A DNA stretch of 64,000 bases from Gracilaria domingensis. Taxonomy: Eukaryota; Rhodophyta; Florideophyceae; Gracilariales; Gracilariaceae. The DNA is taken from NCBI GenBank assembly GCA_022539475.1, contig VCMS01000135.1, positions 1 to 64,000 on the forward strand. The letters are read 5' to 3'. Position 1 is the stretch's first letter, and each line of letters begins with the position of its first letter. The notes beneath the pieces are model-generated. The model worked only from the letters and a program-made list of their open reading frames with translations. It was not told where the DNA came from and did not search any database. Of the stretch, positions 56,354 to 64,000 are shown piece by piece. The translations under genes were made by a program, and so were the position numbers.

Positions 56354-56900
56354 TGTGAGATAGTACGCTCTGGCGTCTACTCAGTGGATATGTCCGGGAA
56401 CGGTGTTGTGGATGGGCGACACTCGGGGTGTAAGGCGGTGTGAGCTGCCGACTCGGAGAAGACGGTCGTTGAAGGTGCGAAGTAGCTCACGGCACTCTGT
56501 GGTGAAACCGAGTACGGAGACACGTGCAGTCCAAGTTGGTACCACACGCCTAAGCAGAGAGCCGGTGCAACGGTAGTGATATCGCTGCTGAACAGCCTGT
56601 GCAGGTCTTAGACAAGCTGAGTTCCTACTACGACTTAGAATCCGAGCCACGGGAAACAAGACGAAGAACCTAGAGGAAGCACCTTGGTTTACTATCTTGG
56701 GGGCTAGCGCCGACCTGGCGAAAATAAATATCTGGTCTGGCGCCGCCACACACGTGTACGGCTTACCGACTACGGGGCACTAGTTGCCACCGGCATACAC
56801 GTGGACTACTACTACTACTATGTCTACTACAACAACACTACCGACTACGGAATTCCTTACAGTTCCAACCTTCTCTACCGTCACGGTTCACTATCTTACA
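56354..56900 (-). repeat. 5' LTR of the MULE-inserted chromovirus
   Basis: 547 bp, ends TGTGAGATAG/CTATCTTACA. The CCTTT target duplication follows at once. Confidence 0.9.
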
Positions 56901-56905
56901 CCTTT

Positions 56906-57880
56906 CAATTATGAAATTGACATCGAAGATCTAGAAATATCTTCCAAAGATCCTATTGTCGTCTTCTCCCTCGAACGCTCTGTATCAATCGAAAACCAAG
57001 GCAGTGAGCTTCCTCGACAGTATAACATCTACCCCTACAAACAAAGTCATCCCATGCTTAAGATAACAGGAAGATGTAGCTGTCGAAATATAACAACGTG
57101 GGGAATTCCATGCACACATATGGCTCGTACATATATCGTTTTCAATGACATAAAAGACAGGTGGCCAGATATTCAAGAAGCTCTACCGATCGCATACGAC
57201 ATCTCTCATCTCTGGCATCCCTATTGGAACCGAAATCCTGCTCGTTGGACGTTGCAGGAAGTCATGAAGCTGCGCAATAATGAAACGGAGCTCACTTGCC
57301 AGGGAAACAAATGTTATGAGCACATAGATGGTCATCAAGATCGCGCACACACTCAAATGCTTCCCACGCGTACAAAGGAACTTCATGAATTTGCCATTGA
57401 GAGAAGGAAAGAAGCATCATCCTACGTCCAATATTCCAACGGAGAGGCTATCTAAGATCAGATGCATAGAATTGCCGAGATATATGGGGACGTCGCTGTT
57501 CAAGCGTCATTCAGTACCTACAAGAGGGGCTCAAGCAGATCAGCGATTGACGGTACCCAAATAGGCCTGAGAATCGCTTACCAGTGGCTTCAACAGTTCC
57601 TGACTTATCCTTGGCGGCCACGCAGGCAAGTACTGCAGAGATTTGGAACCCGAACAAAGGACTGGAGGCATTCGATCGCAAGCGAAAGACGTCGTGCGTA
57701 GAAAGGGTGAACACGAAGCGCAGAAGACGAAATAAGGATATTGACAGCAGAAATCCAAACACTGATGCCGTGGGAGGTTCACAACGCAGAAGCGAACAAA
57801 TTGAAACTCCTGTGCAAGCTATTGTTGCAGCGCTGGCCATTCTGGATCATCCTGATAGTCAATACGGGAAGAAAAGTTGA
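56906..57880 (+). pseudogene. MULE transposase, 3' part with SWIM zinc finger
   Basis: The reading resumes right after the CCTTT target duplication. KITGRCSCRNITTWGIPCTHM (near 57,060-57,120) is a SWIM zinc finger, C-x-C-x9-C-x-H, typical of MULE/FAR1 transposases after the DDE core. Later frames (to 57455, 57701 and 57880) give a basic C-terminus with a nuclear-signal-like KRRRRNK. Two frame changes or stops (57455, 57701) break it. Its position relative to 44095-46517 shows that the gypsy element split one gene. Confidence 0.8.
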
Positions 57881-58103
57881 ATGCTTACTCTCGTTGTTCT
57901 GAGAGTGCGTGGTGCTGAGATTAAATGCGCTGTTCTGGCTTGCGCTGACTGGTAGCATTGTAATATTGATACGTCATAGACGTTGCGCCATGCCCGCGGC
58001 CGCGCCGCCTCCACCGCGCGTCAGCCACGCCTGCGCTGGCACGACGTCCCGCCCGCCAGCGCAGGCGTAGCCCTCGTTGAGCCTGAAGTAGCAGCTGACC
58101 TAT

Positions 58104-58488
58104 ATGGTGTGCACGCTCGCGGTGGTGAGCGCACGCTCGCTCGTCCTGAATGGCACGTTGACCATCTGTCTGGTGGCCGTGGCGGACAAGTTCAACCACT
58201 GCGGCGGCCGGCACGAGCACGTCCACGTCGAGATCGAACGAGTAACAGCCGCCGGTGTAGACCACTCGCACCACTCACTCGACTCGCACGACGACGCCAT
58301 GGACGACGAGAGGGGCACAGAGGGCGAGTAGACCGCAGAAATGATCGTGACGGTGCGCCCGTCACAACACGTTTGGCCCCAAGAGCAACTCGTTCTTTTT
58401 CCTCAACTACGGCTTCAACGACCCGCATGACGCGCCTAACGCCGAACTGCTGAGGCGCGCCTCGTTCTATGCCGCGCTGCTATTGTAA
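58104..58488 (+). pseudogene. SET-domain (Rubisco-LSMT-like) gene fragment in the MULE
   Basis: LAVVSARSLVL...AVADKFNHCGG (58,110-58,205) matches the SET-domain region ahead of the NH motif (family: xLSRSF..., PLADMxNH). FGPKSNSFFFLNYGFNDPHDA (58,372-58,432) matches YGxKSNxELLLNYGF, which carries the active-site Tyr region of LSMT/SETD3-type lysine methyltransferases. An in-frame TAG at 58329-58331 and a frame change before 58372 break it. N-terminal and C-terminal parts of a normal 450-500-residue protein are missing. It is markedly GC-richer than the MULE genes and lies between the MULE transposase and the right terminal repeat, which suggests capture of a host gene piece. Confidence 0.7.
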
Positions 58489-59410
58489 GACGCCCCGCAC
58501 GTTGTGTTGCGGAGCGCGACGCAACAATATAGGAAAGGCGAGCAAAAATCGCGCGCCGAAGGTACCATGCGCACGCCGCCTAGAGATGCTCGTCAACGCC
58601 GGCCAGCTGAATGGCTGCTTCGAAACGAGCCGCCGCAGCACGCTATCCGCTGAGCTTCACGGACTTATTGTGCTGATGAGCGCGCTGGAAAGCGCGCTGC
58701 GCGAGCCACTTTGCGGCCGCTGGAGCACGGTACAAAAAGAAGTAGCGATGAAGGCGACGACAACAGCAACGAGAGCAACAAAGACGTTGCGTTGGAGGCG
58801 AGGGCGATATGCATGCACAGTGTAGAAATGTTGATGGGTTTCTCTATATAGAGTGAGTGAAGGATGCGTAGAATGGTGACCTGGTGTGCTACGGCGGCGG
58901 CAGTTATTACTGCTATGCAGTGCTCAGCGGTCGGAGATCTTGATAGTGGGAGTGGCGGAGACCTTGAAGCGTTGACGGCGGTGTTGGTGGCGGGTACAAC
59001 AGTACGCGAAGACCCTACAACGTACTTGTTTTGACTCGCAGCGCAGCCGTTGTTGTTGCCATTGTGTTGGGACGCGATTATCACCCCCGAAGGGGTCTAG
59101 TCAGTGCCTACTGGCTAGGCGCTGGCATATGCGGTGAGCTTCGGATGCGCTTGCGTGTTCTTTGCGCTTTTTACGGCGCGGTCGTAGGAGTCGAGGACGG
59201 GCGCAGTAGGTTTTCAGGGTCTTTTCGAATATGAAATTAAAGCTGGGTTGTGCGCGCGCTTTTTCCGTCACTGTAACAAACTGTCGTGACAAAGGTTTTG
59301 TCAAGAGCGGAGTGGGAGATGGAGGTGGGGCAAATTGGAGGCCCAGATACAGAAGATCTAAACAAGTGGCACACCTTGGTTAGCTACGAGGGGAGGAGAG
59401 GATCTTTGTC
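58489..59410. other. GC-rich rest of the MULE interior, unassigned
   Basis: It continues the GC-rich composition to about 59,230. It may include more of the captured gene (a helical ELHGLIVLMSALESAL near 58,650), but I cannot name a domain. Confidence 0.35.
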
Positions 59411-59462
59411 GTTTTGTTACATATATGAAGAGGATCTGGGAGACTTCTACGACAGTTCTCAC
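59411..59462 (-). repeat. Right inner terminal inverted repeat of the MULE
   Basis: The reverse complement matches 42515-42566 in 49 of 52 bases. It is cut at 59462/59463 by the next gypsy element, so its outer part lies beyond the window. Confidence 0.85.
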
Positions 59463-60244
59463 TGTAGTGCAACCCGTGAGCGGGAAAAGACACCACGAAG
59501 ACGTTCGGGATCTTCCTCTACGGAGGGTAGCGAAGCGAACAGAGCCTCTCTGGAATGGCACAACGAGCTGGGTGTAAGACCGGGGCCGAACCGTCACGAC
59601 GGGGCGATGAGAGTTGAAATAGAAAGGTGGAGCGGAGAAGGGAGTACCACGACACGTGGGTGTTCAATACCTCGGAAGAGGGTTGGAGGAAAGAAAGGGA
59701 AAAGGAAAAGGGAAGCGAGAGCACCACGGGGTGGGGCCTCGCGACAAGGTGGCGAAGGATAACGGCGTACTGCCGGGGCTTTCCCTATACAGGGGCGAAC
59801 GCGACAAACAGCGTTGAAACACTCCCACAGTTGGGTTCCTTTAGAGGAAGCAGGGTGGATAAACGAACCGTGTCAACGGGGAGTCTCTCCGATTAGGAGT
59901 CGAGCACCGCCGAAGGCGTGAACGATTAGAGCCAAGACCTGTCAGTAGGGTCACCCTGGTTGGGGAACTTTACTGGGCGCGACGGCGGCGACGCCAGCGC
60001 GGTAAGTACTGTTCGCGCTAAAATTAATGAATAATATTAACTAAACATTCCACAAATTGTGGCAATTCTCCACGTGTAGTGGCCAACCTCCCATGACTCA
60101 CACACCGTGTCCCACGTGTCCGAACCATCTCAATGGCAACCACTAGTAACTACTAGTCATATACTGGTGTGTACCAGGCAAACCCGTAAACGGGAAATAT
60201 GACTAAGTCCTGTCAGAATACTCATAGATGAGCGTTGCACTACA
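59463..60244 (-). repeat. 3' LTR, TGTAGTGCAA family
   Basis: 782 bp, TGTAGTGCAA...TTGCACTACA, same family as the solo LTR 40862-41624. Directly next to it 60245-60258 reads TAAGGAGAGGGATA on the element strand, a polypurine tract. Confidence 0.85.
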
Positions 60245-60287
60245 TATCCCTCTCCTTAGGCGGTAATAAAACCTCGACGAGGGCAGG

Positions 60288-62222
60288 ATGGCGCCGAGCC
60301 AAGAAGGTATAAGTGCAGCGCTCCCCGCTCCTCCGGTATGTTCTTCTCCTTCTCCCATCAACGACGTGCTCCCTGCTCCTGTAGTAGCAGCACCTCCTCA
60401 GAGTACCGAACTCTCTCTCGCTCCTGCGATCAACTTTCCTCCGACACCGGAACTAGACCTCACTATGAGTGGTGTTCCACGGAACCAGCCTCCGAACCAA
60501 CCACCGTTCCCCAAAGGGGGCCTCACCGGATTCCGCTCCGTTCCGCTCCCTCAACAGGGCTCCAACCCGTCCGCGGGGCAATCGAACCCTGCCGCAGGAT
60601 CCTCCGCGCAGCATGCCGCTCTCGCGGGCCCCGTCCTCGGGTTCCATCCAGGTGTGGTCTGGCCGTCTTTTAACTCCCTTGTAGGGCTCAACCCGGCGAA
60701 CCGGCCACATGCGAGGCGCCTCCGGCTCGCACCGTGGTTCCACCCAACTGCGGTGTTCAATGAAAGCCTCATCACTGAGTATGCCGACGGACGCAACACC
60801 CTTCCGGGGGACCTCCCGGCAATAGTGACCACTTCGTGGGATTGGCGCACGCGCATCGCGATTCCTGTCCATCAGGTAGCGCGGGAGAATCGATAATCCC
60901 GGGAAGAAGCCCATGCCAACTTTGTCATGGTGGCTTACAAACGGCAAGGCCGGGCGCCATTCAAGTTTCCTATCCCGCCAGGGATGGACTTCGATGTGGC
61001 GTTTTACCGCACCCGCGGGGAAATCAGTTACTGTGACCGCCTAGCGGAGTTGGAAACCTTCGCCTGGCGGGGAATGCCCGTTGCACGGCAGGAAGCCATG
61101 TGCTGGACAAGACCGATTCTTCGGGCTGAGTTTCGATATCTCCCCCGCCGTTCGCGGTCTAACTTCCGTCAGAACTTCATCCGCCATGAGAGGCGGTCTC
61201 GATCCCAATTTGGGTACTTCGCTCCATATCAGAACGTGGAGATCCGCTATATCGCGGCTGCGCACCGACAGGGTCGGTATGTACCTCTGCCAGAGTGGTG
61301 GAGTTACCTCGAGGCATGCCGGGGGTGCTACATCGAGTTGCTCCCGGTGTTCACCTACTTAGGGTCATACCTGCTCACAGATCCCAGGACTGGGTTGTGG
61401 TCGGTTGTCGTCACCGAATGGGCGGTCCGCACCGCGGCGTTTGTCCTCGCTGAGGCATATGACCAGTATCGACTGTGGTTCATCCCTCCCCGCGTGCGGG
61501 CGGCCATCCGAAGTTTGGATTTGGAAGTCCCCCTCGGAGGTCGTGCCAACAACGACGAGGTGTTGAGCCTTCGCGATTATATCGATAGTATCGTCTGGAC
61601 CGAAGTGCCTCTTTCTCAGAGTAGTCGCGGGGATTTCCCGAATGCGGGTGGATACAGCCCAGGTCTGGGAAGAAATACCGCTCTTGCGGGCGATTATGTC
61701 TTCTTCGACCCGTGGGATTATCGGGAGATTACCGCTGAGGAAGCGGGTGAGCTCCGTTCTGCTCCCCGGCGCGTGCCGGCCGATCACCCAACTGGGTTTG
61801 TGAACTCGGATGAGTATTACCGAGAGTACCTCGAGGGAGATCCAATGGTGGATAATCAGCCCGAGGACACGGGCGGTAACGATATCGAGATGATCGAAGA
61901 GATCGACGCAACCCCTGCGGGGGAGAGCGCCGGCTCTGCTCCGTTTGTCGGCTCCGCCTCGGCGGCTGACTTCATCGCTCCCACTCTGGTTCCCATTCCT
62001 GTATCCATTCCGGCTCAGCCGGCTCTTCCCGCTGTTGCGGCTGCTGCAGCTCATCCCCCGCCAGCGGGTGTGAACGAAGGTGCGATTATCGCTCGCTTCC
62101 TCCGCGGCGCGGGTTTAAGTGCTAGTGCGGCTTCTGGCGACGTCACCGCTATGGCGGATGCCTTGGCTCAACGCCTTGGCGGTATGCCTCCTCAGAATGA
62201 GGGCGATGGAGACGGCCAGTAA
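60288..62222 (+). CDS. Antisense accessory ORF of the second chromovirus
   Basis: Plus-strand coding region opposite to pol, between the 3' LTR and the pol end, convergent with pol (gap about 230 bp). It starts with ATG 60288, only 43 bp from the LTR, so the LTR may supply the antisense promoter. It has about one break. The early part is Pro/Ser/Ala-rich; the middle is globular, with VFTYLGSYLLTDPRTG and VTEWAVRTAAFVLAEAY (EWAV at 61416-61427) and later RDYIDSIVWTEVP. These match, in order, the core of the antisense frame at 47998. The end is Ala/Pro-rich with FLRGAGLSASAASGDV. Function unknown. Confidence 0.6.
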
Positions 62223-62456
62223 ACGGGAGCCGAGCTTCCCCATGCGTGCGTAATTACCTGTTCACAGTAGTATAGCCTTGAGATAAAAAGATTCTTTGCT
62301 TCATTCGCGTCTTCGACGGTGTATTCCTTCTTCACCGGCATAGCCGGCTAATGCAATGCGATGCAATGCGCTGCGAAAAACGCACCCTTCCGAGGGGAAA
62401 AACCATGCTCATGGTGTGGCAGCGAGACCATTACCAGCGAGCTGGATGAAAAACCC

Positions 62457-64000
62457 TCAGGAGTGAGCCTTCCTTCCGAAAATCGGTGTTCTCACGGCTC
62501 GAGCCGGTCGAACCGTCAATGCGACAGGCATTCCACCTCGGTGGGGTGGACTCAATCCCGTCGCATGACGTGTGTGTGCCAACGACCTGACTTCCTCCGT
62601 TTCCACGGCAACCTCATCCCACTTGGGCTTGATCCAGCGTCGCTGGCGGTGCAGTACCGTTTTTTGCTGATAACTAATGACCTTCGAGTGAGGCAGGTGC
62701 TCGATTGGCTCAAGAGTATCCCAACTTGGGTCGTAACCGTACCAACGGACGCGGTATAACAAGATGCCCTCCTGGTCCCAGGTATGCCCGACAATGTCGG
62801 CGACAACGTACTCCTGAACGTACACTTGCCGGCCTTGCCGTGTTGTAGTCACACCTCCTTGCGACAACCCTTGTGGGGGTGCTATATCCACGAGTGAAAC
62901 TTCCGCGCGGCTTGCCGTAATTCGTGCGATTGCTTCACCTCTTAGGGGGCGCTCAATACCCGAATCACGGTGGTCGCCTCGCTTTCTCATGGCGCGCATT
63001 TCTGCCTGCGCAGTATCCCGCTCGGCGGTGGCAATTCCCTTTTGAGGGGTGGTGAGGCTAGATGAGCTGGCGACGCCTTGCCGTCGTACCGCAAGTTTGC
63101 GTGGATCCTTCCCTCGTGACGGTTCAGTCGTTGCCGCAGCGGCTTGCTGATCGCCGTTTCTGCTTGACGCGGGAGATGCCTCCTCACGGGGCTCGACCAC
63201 CGTGCGTGCACGTGACTGCTCCAACGGTTGGTTTCCACGCTCTTTTGGGAGAACCGCCTCCCTGTTACAGGTGTCGCTCAACGGCTGCGCCGTTGAATTT
63301 CCAATTTTTCTAACTTTTTGATTCCCGTTCTGAACGGCTACGTCCGGGTTACCGGGGCTTTTGACACCGCCGGCGGCATTCGATCTCGCGATCTCGACGG
63401 GCGGCTGCGCCTGCGCGGATATCTTATACCCAGCACTTGGTGATTTCGTACCGTCCTTGACGTGAACTCTCCCCGGAGCGTCCGGCATTCCACCAATGGT
63501 GGTGTCGGTGTATACCGAGGCACTTGGGGTCCCTTTTTTTCCTGCTCGAGGCTGCTCCGCAGTATTTACCAGGATTCCTGGTCCTTCTGCATCGCGTTGC
63601 GCGGTGGGTTGCGGTGTCGCTGCGCTTTCCCCAGTGGGGCTTCGTTCCGACGACGTCGGCTTATGCCAGAGACATCATTCGACTCCGTTTGACCCAGCGC
63701 GGCTAGTAAACCACGAGTTTCTTGTGACTTCAATGATTCCGCTTCTGCGTGAGTGCCCTCAACCGGCGACGGTGTAAACTTCCCGTGGACGGGTGTATGT
63801 TGCGATCGTTGCGAGCGCGTGGTCCCTTCACTGACCGCAACATCCGGAGATGTCGGACCAGTCCATGCTGCACGGTTGTTCTCACGACGCGACGTCGGAA
63901 TTGAATCCTCAGCAGAGCGGATATCCTCCTCCCCCTCCTTAGATGGAGCGGCGTGGGGAGTGGCAGAGCGTCCCGCATCGCGGGTTAGCGAACCCAACGA
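62457..64000 (-). CDS. pol: Chromovirus pol end with chromodomain, runs off window
   Basis: The last part of pol. A Ser/Pro/Arg-rich linker (right of 62,900) leads to a clear chromodomain, YVVADIVGHTWDQEG, LYRVRWYGYDPSWDTLEP, IEHLPHSKVI (about 62,650-62,810), with the aromatic cage residues of HP1-type domains largely kept. A basic tail with WIKPKWDEV follows. Integrase itself lies beyond the window. The chromodomain binds methylated histone tails and steers integration in this family. Confidence 0.75.

Larger units (their letters stand above)
46538..56900 (-). mobile_element. Chromovirus (Ty3/gypsy) inserted in the MULE transposase
   Basis: The LTRs are 46538-47083 (546 bp) and 56354-56900 (547 bp), ends TGTAAGATAG/CTATCTTACA, with the target duplication CCTTT at 46533-46537 and 56901-56905. 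By eye about eight substitutions and one indel separate the LTRs (about 1.5 percent), so the insertion is fairly young. On the minus strand: primer site, gag, protease, RT, RNase H, integrase with GPY/F-like module, chromodomain. A separate plus-strand frame lies between pol and the 3' LTR. The coding part has about three interruptions, so the copy looks broken but recent. Confidence 0.9.
42515..59462 (+). mobile_element. Mutator-like element with Ulp1 protease and SET fragment
   Basis: The inverted terminal segments are 42515-42566 and 59411-59462, with 49 of 52 positions matching. Inside, left to right: a Ulp1-like protease gene, a MULE transposase (split by a gypsy element), and a GC-rich segment holding a SET-domain gene fragment. 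Without the inserted gypsy element the MULE interior is about 6.6 kb. The outer ends and the 9-bp target duplication cannot be shown, because the right terminal segment is cut by another gypsy element at 59463. The content matches the protease-bearing MULEs known from plants (Kaonashi type). Confidence 0.75.
59463..64000 (-). mobile_element. Second chromovirus, cut by the window edge
   Basis: The 3' LTR is at 59463-60244 and coding is on the minus strand, entering from beyond 64000. It inserted into the right terminal repeat of the MULE; the local 5 bp is CTCAC (59458-59462), the partner copy lying outside. Parts seen: LTR, polypurine-like tract, antisense frame, pol end with chromodomain. 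Age cannot be judged without the other LTR. About one break is seen in the antisense frame; the rest cannot be judged. Confidence 0.8.

Noticed and set aside
57983-58453. 156-codon plus frame and opposing minus frames rich in Arg, Ala and His
   Set aside because: By-products of GC-rich DNA; the SET-domain blocks lie in other frames of the same stretch.
1-64000. tRNA, rRNA or spliceosomal intron structures
   Set aside because: No tRNA-like cloverleaf or rRNA motif was noticed by eye, and host frames are uninterrupted; a covariance-model scan would be needed to exclude small RNAs.

Overview
The window is eukaryotic nuclear DNA: a small island of intact, intronless host genes set in a dense, nested field of transposable elements and decayed gene copies. 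I see no tRNA, rRNA, CRISPR array or prokaryotic operon structure. Intronless genes, many chromodomain Ty3/gypsy elements and remnants of genes common in photosynthetic cells (ClpP, ribulose-phosphate 3-epimerase, a Rubisco-LSMT-like SET protein) suggest an alga. A repeat-rich red alga of the Chondrus type is my best guess, at low to moderate confidence.

Left part (1-17.2 kb). A broken Plavaka/CACTA-like transposase gene (415-3336) runs into a fold-back array of six long G/C-rich palindromes (3324-4123). Four host genes follow: a ParB/sulfiredoxin-fold protein (4561-5979), two convergent HAD-phosphatase paralogues (6092-6931 and 6984-7856), one of which has lost its nucleophile, and a ketopantoate-reductase-like protein (8484-9386). 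Then come a 3' piece of ribulose-phosphate 3-epimerase, a purine-skewed coiled-coil ORF (10738-11667), a dead ClpP copy, the stalk-to-GED half of a dynamin gene, and a decayed hAT-like transposase.

Middle (18-42 kb). This holds diverged LTR remnants, a small MITE family, and a young gypsy element with near-identical LTRs and TCCAA target duplications (21434-29424) that carries gag and protease but no recognisable integrase. It also holds old gypsy RT/RNase H fragments, a pogo-like, a piggyBac-like and a Harbinger-like transposase remnant, the last split by a solo LTR.

Right part (42.5-64 kb). The key object is one large Mutator-like element (MULE). Its 52-bp inverted terminal segments lie at 42515-42566 and 59411-59462, 49 of 52 positions matching. 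It carries an intact-looking Ulp1-type cysteine protease gene and a decayed MULE transposase with a SWIM zinc finger. Between the transposase and the right terminal repeat it also holds a GC-rich fragment of a SET-domain methyltransferase gene, which looks like gene capture. Two chromodomain gypsy elements have entered it: one inside the transposase (46538-56900, target duplication CCTTT), one exactly at the edge of the right terminal segment (59463 to beyond the window). Both carry, convergent to pol and next to the 3' LTR, a long antisense reading frame of unknown function. The two antisense products share a Y-G/D-R/EWAV core, so this looks like an undescribed accessory gene family of algal chromoviruses.
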